This document shows, piece after piece, positions 10,032-17,344 of a stretch of DNA of 42,858 nt. The notes under the pieces are model-generated. The model was not told the origin of the DNA. It saw nothing but the letters and a program-made list of their open reading frames with translations, and did not search any database. Source of the DNA: Fibrobacter succinogenes (GTDB taxonomy: Bacteria; Fibrobacterota; Fibrobacteria; Fibrobacterales; Fibrobacteraceae); contig CACWPM010000036.1 of NCBI GenBank assembly GCA_902762795.1, forward strand, positions 1 to 42,858, given 5' to 3'. The stretch's first letter is position 1. Every line of letters starts with the position of its first letter. Made by a program: the position numbers and the translations under genes.

Positions 10032-10068
10032 CCCATGCGAAGAATCACATGGGTAATGCTTATTTTTT
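10032..10068 (-). terminator. Weak hairpin between two envelope genes
   Basis: CCCATG and CATGGG pair around a 10-base loop. On the minus strand the hairpin is followed by GAATTTTTTATT, a plausible terminator for the CAP-domain lipoprotein gene that ends at 10082. Confidence 0.6.
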
Positions 10069-10081
10069 TACTATCTCATTT

Positions 10082-10996
10082 TTAGAAGAAATTTATATTC
10101 AGCCAGCCCTTCTTGCCGTCTTCAGTGAGGGAGATGCCGCAGGCGACAGTTTTGTAGTCGCCTTTCATGTTGAGGTAATGTCCGATGTAGGGGTAATCAT
10201 CTTTTTTATCAGGATCGCGTTCGCCACTCGTAACGAGGGCTTTTTCGTCTTCCCACATCATCTTGAGATAGGCATCGGACACTTCGATAGCAGTTTTTCT
10301 CCAAGACGTATTGAAGTTCGGACCGCTGTTCTGCGCCCATTCCCCGCAAGCGCCAAAGTGGCCGTGCGCCTTGTTTTCGGCAAGGTCGTCACCCGCTTGC
10401 TTGTCGGTGCAAGTCTGTTTTTCTTCGGGGGCAAGCGTCAAAGGTCCAAGGTTTTCGGTAGCACGGTATTCATTGATTTTGTCGAGGCAAGCTTGACGCC
10501 AGTTGTCGCTGAAGAAATTGTTCGTTGCTGCAGAAGATGATGGAACCTTCGCAGAAGAACTAACCGTGACCGTAGAAGAAGATGATGGCGGAAGAGCCGC
10601 TGAAGAACTGCTCGCGACTTTCACCGAGGAACTGCTTACGACCGCAGAGGAACTCGCCGGATTTTTTTCAGAAGAAGAGCTCGCCGGAGTTTTAACAGAA
10701 GAGCTCGCGGGTTTCGCGGAGGAACTTGAATTTTTTTCAGAGCTACTCGAGAGTGCAACCGAAGAGGAACTCACGCGCTTTGCAGAAGAACTGCTCGCCA
10801 ATTTTTTTGAAGACGAACTCTTCGCTTGCTTTACCGACGACGAGGATTCGGAAAGTTTCACCGAAGAAGAGCTATCGTCCTCGAATTCGCTATCAACAGC
10901 ATTAACAGACACCACATGTCGTTCATCGGAGCAACCGAACAAGGCCAGCGCAAGAGATGCGGCGGCAGCAAATTTTGCAGATTTTTTTAATAACAT
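10082..10996 (-). CDS. Lipoprotein with Ser-rich linker and C-terminal CAP (SCP/PR-1) domain
   Basis: A 304-residue protein with lipobox LALFGCSDE, then about 110 residues of Ser-rich low-complexity linker with a unit of roughly ten residues (SSSSVK, SSSSAK variants), and a CAP-superfamily domain from about residue 165: WRQACLDKINEYRATENLGPL, the central AENKAHGHFG and CGEWAQN segments, MMWEDEKALV, and YIGHYLNMKGDYKTVACG. Bacterial CAP proteins are secreted and variously bind lipids, peptidoglycan or proteins; no catalytic role can be claimed. The linker is of the same type as in the PCMD lipoprotein nearby. Cys residues in the domain could form disulfides in the periplasm or outside. Confidence 0.85.
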   Translation of the reverse strand: MLLKKSAKFAAAASLALALFGCSDERHVVSVNAVDSEFEDDSSSSVKLSESSSSVKQAKSSSSKKLASSSSAKRVSSSSVALSSSSEKNSSSSAKPASSSVKTPASSSSEKNPASSSAVVSSSSVKVASSSSAALPPSSSSTVTVSSSAKVPSSSAATNNFFSDNWRQACLDKINEYRATENLGPLTLAPEEKQTCTDKQAGDDLAENKAHGHFGACGEWAQNSGPNFNTSWRKTAIEVSDAYLKMMWEDEKALVTSGERDPDKKDDYPYIGHYLNMKGDYKTVACGISLTEDGKKGWLNINFF

Positions 10997-11085
10997 AAAT
11001 ACCCCATATTCCTAAAAATTATTGTTCCATTTGAAATTATAACTATTTCGGGAAGGAGATGCCCGCCGCCCCTACAAACCCGACC

Positions 11086-11091
11086 TATAAT
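11086..11091 (+). promoter_or_regulatory. Possible -10 element close to the ABC-F start
   Basis: A perfect TATAAT lies 18 bases before the ATG at 11109. No clear -35 and no Shine-Dalgarno sequence are visible between it and the start, so transcription from here would give a leader of only about 10 bases. Confidence 0.4.
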
Positions 11092-11108
11092 TTACTATTT
11101 TTGGCGCC

Positions 11109-12704
11109 ATGCTTAATGTTTCTAATGTCAGTCTCCAGTATGGTAGCCGCGTCCTCTTCAAGGAAGTGAACCTTTCCTTCAAGAGAGGCAACTGCTACGG
11201 TGTCATCGGCGCAAACGGTGCCGGCAAATCCACATTCCTCAAAATTCTTTCGGGCGAACTCGAACCGAACACGGGTGAAGTCACGAAGGACCCTGGCGAA
11301 CGTATCGCCGTTTTGAAGCAAGACCACTTTGCTTACGAAAACAACACTGTCCTCGAAACCGTGATGATGGGTTTCCCGGAACTTTATGAACTTGGCAAGA
11401 AGCGCGACGAACTTTACGCGCTCCCTGAAATGACCGAAGAACAAGGCATGCAGGCCATGGAAATCGAAACGCGCTTTGGTGAAATCGGCGGTTACGAAGC
11501 CGACTCCAACGCGGCCGTGCTCCTCAAGGGCCTTGGCATTCCCGAAGAATTCCATTACAACTTGATGTCCGACCTCGACGGTGGCCAGAAAATCCGCGTG
11601 CTCCTCGCCCAGGCTTTGTTCGGCAACCCCGACATTTTGCTCTTGGACGAACCGACGAACCACTTGGATTTGGAAACCGTCGGCTGGCTCGAAGATTACC
11701 TCGAACGTTTTGAAAACATCGTGATCGTGGTGAGCCATGACCGTCACTTCTTGAACGCCGTCTGCACGCACACTTGCGATATCGACTACGGCAAGATTAA
11801 CATTTACGGCGGTAACTACGAATTCTGGTACGCAGCAAGCCAGCTCGCCCAGAAACAGCGCAAGGACCAGAACCGCCGCGCCGAAGAAAAGATTGAAGAA
11901 TTGAAGGCGTTCATCCGCCGCTTCGCATCGAATGCCGCTAAGGCAAAGCAGGCCACCAGCCGTAAGAAGCTTTTGGACAAGATGACCGTCGAAGAAATGC
12001 CGGCATCGAGCCGTAAGTTCCCGTGGGTGAACTTCAAGATGGACCGCGAACCGGGCAAGATTGTGCTCGAAGTCAAGAACGCCACCGTTGATGGCGGCGA
12101 CGGCATCGTCTGCAAGGGATTCGACTTCTCGCTCGGCAACCAGGACAAGGTCGCGCTCGTCGGTGAATTCGACACGCTCAAGACGGCGTTCTTCCAGCTC
12201 ATTGCCGAAGAAATCAAGGCACCGGATGGCGTGCTCAAATGGGGCAACACCATCAGCTACAACTACTTCCCGAAGAACAACGATGCATACTTCAAGACGG
12301 ACCTCTCCCTCGTAGATTGGCTGCGCCAGTACAGCAAGGAACAGGACGAAACGTTCATCCGCGGATTCCTCGGCCGTATGCTCTTTACCGGCGAAGAAGC
12401 TTTGAAATCGGCGAATGTCCTTTCCGGTGGCGAAAAGGTGCGTTGCATGCTTTCGAAGATGATGCTCTCGAACGCAAACTGCTTGTTGCTCGACGAACCG
12501 ACGGCCCACCTCGACTTGGAAGCGATTACCGCTTTGAACAACGGCCTCAAGGCGTTCCCGGGACCGGTCATCTTCTGTTCGCAGGACCATGAATTTGTTC
12601 AAACGATCGCGAACCGCGTTCTGGAACTCACGCCGAACGGTGTTGTCGATCGCAGCATCACCTTCGACGAATGGCTCGAAACCAAGAAGACGAAGAAGAA
12701 GTAA
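11109..12704 (+). CDS. ABC-F family ATPase (YbiT-like)
   Basis: A 531-residue protein with two ABC domains and no membrane segment, the build of ribosome-associated ABC-F factors. Domain 1 has Walker A GANGAGKST, a variant signature LDGGQ, Walker B LLLDEPTNHLD and switch VVSHDRHF. A basic linker around residues 235-300 separates the domains. Domain 2 keeps the signature LSGGEKVRC and Walker B LLLDEPTAHLD, but its Walker A is degenerate (GEFDTLKTAFF, lacking the usual Gly pattern) and the switch reads CSQDHEF. The overall match, including the VLELTPNGVVD end, is to the YbiT branch. Expected role: ATP-dependent action at the ribosome. Confidence 0.9.
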   Translation: MLNVSNVSLQYGSRVLFKEVNLSFKRGNCYGVIGANGAGKSTFLKILSGELEPNTGEVTKDPGERIAVLKQDHFAYENNTVLETVMMGFPELYELGKKRDELYALPEMTEEQGMQAMEIETRFGEIGGYEADSNAAVLLKGLGIPEEFHYNLMSDLDGGQKIRVLLAQALFGNPDILLLDEPTNHLDLETVGWLEDYLERFENIVIVVSHDRHFLNAVCTHTCDIDYGKINIYGGNYEFWYAASQLAQKQRKDQNRRAEEKIEELKAFIRRFASNAAKAKQATSRKKLLDKMTVEEMPASSRKFPWVNFKMDREPGKIVLEVKNATVDGGDGIVCKGFDFSLGNQDKVALVGEFDTLKTAFFQLIAEEIKAPDGVLKWGNTISYNYFPKNNDAYFKTDLSLVDWLRQYSKEQDETFIRGFLGRMLFTGEEALKSANVLSGGEKVRCMLSKMMLSNANCLLLDEPTAHLDLEAITALNNGLKAFPGPVIFCSQDHEFVQTIANRVLELTPNGVVDRSITFDEWLETKKTKKK

Positions 12705-12720
12705 ATTAAGGTATGAGCAC

Positions 12721-12821
12721 GGGCTTCGCCCTTTGGGGTATGAGGTTGTGAGGTTGTGCCCAAAGGCACGTAGTGCCAACTTCATCACTCAAAGCGAAGC
12801 GTCCTCATAGCGCTTTAGCGC
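12721..12821. repeat. Hairpin-word cluster after the ABC-F gene
   Basis: Short perfect palindromes occur one after another: GGGC-TTC-GCCC (12721-12731), GGCAC-GTA-GTGCC (12765-12777) and GCGCT-TT-AGCGC (12810-12821). CTTTGGG pairs with CCCAAAG, and TATGAGG (12739) with CCTCATA (12803), enclosing them. The word GGGGTATGAGGT recurs at 26101. Confidence 0.7.
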
Positions 12822-12833
12822 GACCCATCCACC

Positions 12834-13370
12834 ATGTTCCATCCGATCCGGCATTTTATCACGATTACAAAACATCGAAACGAGGTCGTCAGACTTTGCT
12901 TTAAAGCCGGTATCGGGTTACAGGGACTGTTCCACGATTTGTCGAAGTACAGCCCTAGCGAATTTATTCCAGGCGCCAAGTATTACACGGGCAAGGAATC
13001 GCCAAACAACGGCGAGCGCCGCGACACGGGCATGAGCCTCGCATGGATGCACCACAAGGGCCGCAACAAGCACCACTTTGAATTCTGGTACGATTACGAC
13101 ATGAAGACAAAGAAAATCGTGCCGATGGACATGCCCGACCGCTACATCAAGGAGATGTTCTGCGACCGTGTTGCAGCCTCCAAGACGTACAACAAGGAAA
13201 CTTATACGCAGGAATCGCCGCTCCTGTACTTGACCAAGAGCACAGCACACGAGAAGATGACGGAAACGACTTACAAGAAGTTGTTGTTCCTGCTCCAAAA
13301 GCTCGCGAAAGACGGCGAAAAAGAAACGCTCCGGTTCATGCGGCATTGCAAGGAACTGCCGACGGAATAA
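12834..13370 (+). CDS. DUF5662 family protein
   Basis: A 178-residue soluble protein whose sequence fits the DUF5662 family: MFHPIRHFITITKHRN at the N-terminus, GLFHDLSKYSPSEF, HHKGRNKHHFEFWYD and MPDRYIKEMFCDRVAASK. The conserved His/Asp pattern (HDLSKYS and HHKGRNKHH) suggests an HD-like metal site, but no function is known. There is no obvious Shine-Dalgarno sequence before the ATG; the leader is made of small hairpins. It stands between the ABC-F and CvfB genes on the same strand. Confidence 0.85.
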   Translation: MFHPIRHFITITKHRNEVVRLCFKAGIGLQGLFHDLSKYSPSEFIPGAKYYTGKESPNNGERRDTGMSLAWMHHKGRNKHHFEFWYDYDMKTKKIVPMDMPDRYIKEMFCDRVAASKTYNKETYTQESPLLYLTKSTAHEKMTETTYKKLLFLLQKLAKDGEKETLRFMRHCKELPTE

Positions 13371-13504
13371 TACCGCATAATCGACTGTTCGCAATACAAG
13401 AAAGCGAGGGCCTGAGAATGAGCGCCCCCTTGTGACTACCAACGCAAAAAAGTATATTTGAAGTAAAAGTCCGCTGATACAAGATTGGATAAGAACTGTA
13501 TGAA

Positions 13505-13525
13505 TCCTCCTTCGGAGGATGACAG
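13505..13525. repeat. Short palindromic repeat CCTCC-TTC-GGAGG
   Basis: A perfect 5-bp hairpin ending in GGATGACAG, related to the dispersed ATCCT...AGGATGAC repeats elsewhere in the window. The rest of 13371-13613 shows no gene. Confidence 0.6.
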
Positions 13526-13613
13526 CTTGGTAGCGGGCATAACATTAATAATCCGCGATTGTTTGCGGCACATCACCCCGCTTCGCGGCATCACTTGAAC
13601 GGAAAGGCAAATT

Positions 13614-14447
13614 ATGGAACTTGGAAGAATCAACCGCGCACGCGTGGAATCCATCACACCGCAGGGTTACTACCTGGAACTTGAAACCGGCGGCAGCGTG
13701 CTCCTCCCCGGCAACCGCAACAAATTTACGCTCGTCGAAGGCGAGATTATCGACGTGTTCGTCTATACGGACTCCGAAGACCGCCCGATCGCAACGCTTG
13801 ACAAGCCGCTTGCGCAGGTAGGCGAATTCGCCGTGCTCACGGTCAAGGAAGTCAACCGCTTCGGAGCATTCTTGGACTGGGGACTCAACAAGGACTTGTT
13901 CCTCCCCTTCAAGCAGCAACTCGGCGAATTGCAGAAGGGCGACCGTTGCGTTGTTTTTGTGCTCGAAGACGAAAAGAGCGGACGCATTGTCGCGACCGAA
14001 AAAATCAAGAGTTTCATCGACCTGGATACGAACGATTTGCACATCGGCCAGCGCGTGGAACTCGCAGCTTACGAAGTCACGCCCGATTACGTCGATTGCC
14101 TCGTGGATTACCGCTACACAGGCCGCATCATGGTAACGCCAGGCATGGAACGTATCTACATCGGCGATACGATGCCTGGCTACATCCAGCGTTTCACGAG
14201 CGACGGAAAGATTACGCTCAACTTGACTCCGGTCGGCTACAAGGGCATGATGAAGAGCGAAAGTCCAAACGCCATCATGCAGAAGCTTGAAGAAGCGGGC
14301 GGGTTCCTCCCCTACGGCGACCACAGCGATCCGGAAACCATCCGTCGCGAATTCGGCATGTCCAAGAAGACGTTCAAGAAGATTATCGGAGCGCTATTCC
14401 GCGAAGAAAAAATCGTCATCGAAGAAGACGGAATCCGCGCGGTATAA
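13614..14447 (+). CDS. cvfB: CvfB-like S1-domain RNA-binding protein
   Basis: A 277-residue protein of the CvfB/YitL family. It begins with an S1-like barrel (MELGRINRARVESITPQGYYLEL), followed by a second S1 repeat (GEFAVLTVKEVNRFGAFLDWGLNKDLFLP), a third around residues 140-210 (GQRVELAAYEVTPDYVDCLV), and a C-terminal winged helix (DPETIRREFGMSKKTFKKIIGALFRE). CvfB proteins bind RNA and affect gene expression; in Staphylococcus the protein influences virulence regulation. The start is supported by GGAAAGG seven bases upstream. Downstream is the TTACGTAA dyad region and a terminator. Confidence 0.92.
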   Translation: MELGRINRARVESITPQGYYLELETGGSVLLPGNRNKFTLVEGEIIDVFVYTDSEDRPIATLDKPLAQVGEFAVLTVKEVNRFGAFLDWGLNKDLFLPFKQQLGELQKGDRCVVFVLEDEKSGRIVATEKIKSFIDLDTNDLHIGQRVELAAYEVTPDYVDCLVDYRYTGRIMVTPGMERIYIGDTMPGYIQRFTSDGKITLNLTPVGYKGMMKSESPNAIMQKLEEAGGFLPYGDHSDPETIRREFGMSKKTFKKIIGALFREEKIVIEEDGIRAV

Positions 14448-14551
14448 AAATGCAGAGTGTAAGCGCACGGTGAAAAGCACGCGGTGAAAAGCACGCATTT
14501 TAAAGCGAAAAATCGGGTTCTGCGATGCAAATTTTGAAAAAACGCCTAAAA

Positions 14552-14591
14552 TTACGTAAAAAAATTGATTTTACTCGGATTTTTTACGTAA
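14552..14591. promoter_or_regulatory. First TTACGTAA dyad
   Basis: Two TTACGTAA palindromes (14552-14559 and 14584-14591) lie 32 bases apart start to start. Each is the outer end of a 12-bp inverted repeat (TTACGTAAAAAA and TTTTTTACGTAA), so the pair is also a long hairpin. It lies between convergent genes. Confidence 0.55.
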
Positions 14592-14625
14592 AATTCCATA
14601 CAAACTAAGCAATTTTATTAAAAAC

Positions 14626-14661
14626 AAGTACCTCTGAAGGTGTTTACAAGGTACTTTTTTT
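14626..14661 (+). terminator. Terminator downstream of cvfB
   Basis: AAGTACCT pairs with AGGTACTT around a 15-base loop and is followed by a T run. The stem is symmetrical enough to work in both directions, but the T run favours the plus strand. Confidence 0.75.
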
Positions 14662-14740
14662 GAATTTTCCCCCTATTCAGGGCTTATTTCATAGCAAAAA
14701 AACAGCTTTTACCCAAAATCCAGCAGACAACATAAAAAAA

Positions 14741-14780
14741 TTACGTAAAAATTCGAGAGAATCCTCAAATTTTTACGTAA
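14741..14780. promoter_or_regulatory. Second TTACGTAA dyad
   Basis: TTACGTAA at 14741-14748 and 14773-14780, again exactly 32 bases apart. The arms form a perfect 13-bp inverted repeat (TTACGTAAAAATT and AATTTTTACGTAA). The 380-base spacer 14448-14828 holds nothing else but the terminator between the two dyads. Confidence 0.55.
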
Positions 14781-14828
14781 AAAAAGCGCTTTTTTCGATT
14801 TTTAATTTTTTCGCAGTTTTAGAATAAA

Positions 14829-15527
14829 TTAAAAATTCACTTCATCGGCGTTTAGCACCTTGAGTTCAATACGGCGGTTCGCACGGCGACCGACTTCGGT
14901 CGAGTTGTCTCCCCTCGGACGGCTTGGGCCATAACCCACGGCAGTCACTCGATCAGCCTCGATGCCCTGTTCTATCATGTAATCGCGGACGCTATTTGCA
15001 CGGTCTTCAGAAAGCTTCTGGTTCAGCTCTTCGCCGCCTTCACTGCTCGTGTGGCCTTCCACTTCAATTTTAGCCTTAGGATTACGCTTGAGGCCCGCAA
15101 TAGCAGCATTGAGCGTTTTAAGGGAACCGGGAACAAGTTCCGCACTACCTGCTTTGAACGTGACCCCTGTCAATTCCGAACGAGTATCGTCAAAAACGAC
15201 CGTGATGCCACCTGTACTCGCCGTACGCGAAACATACGGAGTTTCACCGCATTCGAACGGCCCCGTCAAGCTTTCGCAAAGGATCGTATAAGTATCTTCA
15301 CGCGGAATATGAAAACTAGCTTCTCCATAAACGTCCGTCGTGACGACAACCTTCTTACCCTTATTCTGCCCCACAAAAGTGAGTTTCTTTTTCGCATGTG
15401 GAACTTCCTCATTGTTTGTATAGGTTACGTTCAACACAGCATGAGTCTTATTCGGTGCAAGCTTACCGGCAGAGGAGAAAGACACAGCCAGCAAACTCGA
15501 AAGTGCAATACGGGAAACCAATCTCAT
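14829..15527 (-). CDS. OmpA-family peptidoglycan-binding protein
   Basis: A 232-residue exported protein (signal peptide ending near SFSSAGKLA). Residues 25-110 form a beta-rich domain resembling carboxypeptidase-regulatory or Ig-like folds. The C-terminal 110 residues are an OmpA domain: VTFKAGSAELVPGSLKTL, IEVEGHTSSEGG, LSEDRANSVRDYM, VGYGPSRP and RRANRRIELKVL. The Asp and Arg used by OmpA domains to bind diaminopimelate correspond to positions around LSEDRA and RRANRR. It probably links the outer membrane to peptidoglycan. No beta-barrel is present, so attachment to the outer membrane is unclear. Confidence 0.92.
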   Translation of the reverse strand: MRLVSRIALSSLLAVSFSSAGKLAPNKTHAVLNVTYTNNEEVPHAKKKLTFVGQNKGKKVVVTTDVYGEASFHIPREDTYTILCESLTGPFECGETPYVSRTASTGGITVVFDDTRSELTGVTFKAGSAELVPGSLKTLNAAIAGLKRNPKAKIEVEGHTSSEGGEELNQKLSEDRANSVRDYMIEQGIEADRVTAVGYGPSRPRGDNSTEVGRRANRRIELKVLNADEVNF

Positions 15528-15658
15528 TCTTTCACTCCAATCGTGATGTAATTATTGTACTCCAAAAATAAAAAATGAACAGAGGTGTTTCAAATAATCT
15601 TTAAATATTTCCCGAAATTTCTAGATTTGCGCGCGGACGACATAAATGGAGTAACCCA

Positions 15659-16717
15659 ATGAACTACAAAATAATCACAAGCGCACTTTTAGCAGCAGGC
15701 ATCGCCACCGCCGCCTTCGCAGCAGATGGAGAATTCAGCCTCAAAGGTAACGTCCAGACCCAAGCGACCAAGATGATCGCTGACCAAGACAACAACTTGA
15801 GTTCCTTCTGGATCCGAGCAAATGTCGGTGGACAGTACAAGAGCGACAACTTCGACGGACTCGTCATGTTGCGCATTTTTGCGCCGCAGTTCGGAAACTA
15901 TCTCTCCGATGGAGAAAAAACTTCCAGCTATGACAAAATTCTTGCGGACCTCTATTGGGCTAACTACAAGTGGACTTACGGCGACCATAAATACAACCTC
16001 AAGATTGGTCACTGGAAAACAGACTGGTCTCAATCCACCCACTTCGGTACATACATCGATAAGGCTCTTACAGCGCGCGGTCTCTGGATGCGCGATTACT
16101 CCCATAACGCAATCGAATTTGGATGGGAAACCGGCGTTTCGCAGTTCAACGCAATGGTTGCCACCCGTGACAACAAGTTCAATAGCGGCTATGTCCGTCT
16201 CGAAGAAGACCTGAACTTTAACAAAGTTGATTTTCCGCTCGAATTGAAGCTCGCCTATCGAGTCAACGCCATTGACAACATACAGAATACCGCCTTACTC
16301 ACCCATCGCTTTGCAACTTACCTCAGCTGCAACTTTTCACCGGCATTCCGCATTTACGGTGAATACGCCAACATCCACTCACAAAAAGGTAAAATAAAAA
16401 ATAGGCCCAGCAACTACCTTCCACCCGAAAGCAGCTACTTGATTCCAAATCGAACATACAATCCATTCTACATCGGTGCTGAATTCTCCCCAAAATCAGG
16501 TTTCTTGAATGCGCTCATGAGCAGCCTTTATATTGAATGGGAACACATCAGTGACCGTCAAAAGATCCACAACTCCAAGAAGGAAATGGATGAATGGGCA
16601 TGGACCGCAGCATGGGCCAAAAAGGTCGGCAAATCCAAGCTCCAGTTCAGCGTCTACAGCGGAAATGAAATAAGCGATGTTGGGCTTGCATTCCGCTTGA
16701 CCAGCACGATCAAGTAA
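15659..16717 (+). CDS. Probable outer-membrane porin-like protein
   Basis: A 352-residue protein with a clean signal peptide (MNYKIITSALLAAGIATAAFAAD) and many amphipathic strands: FSLKGNVQTQATK, SFWIRANVGGQY, FDGLVMLRIFAP, YNLKIGHWKTDW, AIEFGWETGVSQFNAMVA, LELKLAYRVNAI, FRIYGEYANI, LYIEWEHISDRQ, KLQFSVYSGNEIS and a closing LAFRLTSTIK. The pattern fits an outer-membrane barrel of the size of a porin. GGAG lies 9 bases before the ATG. It is transcribed divergently from the OmpA-type gene and ends in a strong terminator, so it is likely a single-gene unit. Substrate unknown. Confidence 0.8.
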   Translation: MNYKIITSALLAAGIATAAFAADGEFSLKGNVQTQATKMIADQDNNLSSFWIRANVGGQYKSDNFDGLVMLRIFAPQFGNYLSDGEKTSSYDKILADLYWANYKWTYGDHKYNLKIGHWKTDWSQSTHFGTYIDKALTARGLWMRDYSHNAIEFGWETGVSQFNAMVATRDNKFNSGYVRLEEDLNFNKVDFPLELKLAYRVNAIDNIQNTALLTHRFATYLSCNFSPAFRIYGEYANIHSQKGKIKNRPSNYLPPESSYLIPNRTYNPFYIGAEFSPKSGFLNALMSSLYIEWEHISDRQKIHNSKKEMDEWAWTAAWAKKVGKSKLQFSVYSGNEISDVGLAFRLTSTIK

Positions 16718-16785
16718 TTTAAACCGATAAAACGCGCGAGACATAAACAGCAATTTAAACCGCGCGAAGCCACTTAAAGCATTTG

Positions 16786-16813
16786 AAAGCCAGGGTAAAC
16801 GCCCTGGCTTTTT
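16786..16813 (+). terminator. Terminator of the porin-like gene
   Basis: AAGCCAGGG pairs with CCCTGGCTT around a 6-base loop and is followed by TTT. The 9-bp stem is perfect. Confidence 0.85.
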
Positions 16814-16814
16814 A

Positions 16815-17060
16815 CATTAATAAGTATAAAAGCGAGAATACTAATTACTTTAAAAAAGTTTTATCGTTGTGAGAATAGAGCGTCGTCCAAAGGCATGAGC
16901 GGCCTTCGCAAAAGTCTGCAAGGTGAGTGTTGCGACGGGCTGCTTGCAAACCGACATGACCGAACCGTAAGGTTGGCACATGCGCCAGGATGACGAAATA
17001 AGGAAAAAAGCCTAACCTTTTCGGTTAGACTTTTAGTCCCCCTTTAGCGGAAAATAAAAA
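16815..17060. other. Gene-free spacer with hairpins, before the tRNA
   Basis: No convincing ORF is seen. The segment contains AACC-GTAA-GGTT, a GGATGAC word as in the dispersed repeats (near 16987), and a plus-strand hairpin CTAACC-TTTTC-GGTTAG (17013-17029) followed by a short T-rich stretch. A small RNA ending at that hairpin is possible but cannot be shown from sequence alone. Confidence 0.4.
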
Positions 17061-17086
17061 CGACCAACTCTTCGTTGGTCGTTTTT
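17061..17086 (-). terminator. Terminator of the tRNA-Glu gene
   Basis: ACGACCAAC pairs with GTTGGTCGT around a 5-base loop. On the minus strand it is followed by TTTTA, directly after the tRNA. Confidence 0.85.
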
Positions 17087-17089
17087 AGT

Positions 17090-17162
17090 ACCCCCAAGCG
17101 GACTCGAACCGCTGTTGCGGGAATGAGAATCCCGAGTCCTGGGCCACTAGACGATGGGGGCA
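17090..17162 (-). tRNA. tRNA-Glu (anticodon CUC)
   Basis: The minus strand folds as a cloverleaf: acceptor GCCCCCA with TGGGGGT, D-arm GTCT...AGGAC as in other Glu tRNAs, anticodon stem CGGGA/TCCCG with loop TTCTCAT (anticodon CTC), and T-arm with GGTTCGAGTCC. CCA is not encoded. The first acceptor pair is G1-U72, a wobble, with A as discriminator base. Confidence 0.93.
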
Positions 17163-17265
17163 AGTGCGGCGCACATTATAGCAAATTAAGCGTATTCCGT
17201 CAACCAATAATTGAATTTATTTGCTGATGGTCTGCATTGCCGCATTTTCTAGAATCTTGCATTTC

Positions 17266-17331
17266 GTTATTAGTAGTTAGTCATTAGCGGATTGATCCAA
17301 GAAACAATCTCTAATGACTACTGACCAATAA
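17266..17331. repeat. Inverted pair of heptamer arrays between ppiD-like gene and tRNA-Glu
   Basis: Left array (17266-17293) has 7-base units of the type TTATTAG and TCATTAG; right array (17311-17331) has the complementary type CTAATGA and CTACTGA. The arms pair as an imperfect 20-bp hairpin around the loop near 17295-17308. Confidence 0.7.
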
Positions 17332-17344
17332 CATTGACTAAGAA

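Noticed and set aside
10503-11015. Glu-rich ORF on the plus strand
   Set aside because: It is the antisense reading of the Ser-rich linker of the CAP lipoprotein (Ser codons read as Glu-rich sequence); no independent evidence.
11085-12788. A 567-codon open frame on the minus strand opposite the ABC-F gene
   Set aside because: It mirrors the codon pattern of the real plus-strand gene, has no family signature and would cover the whole ATPase.
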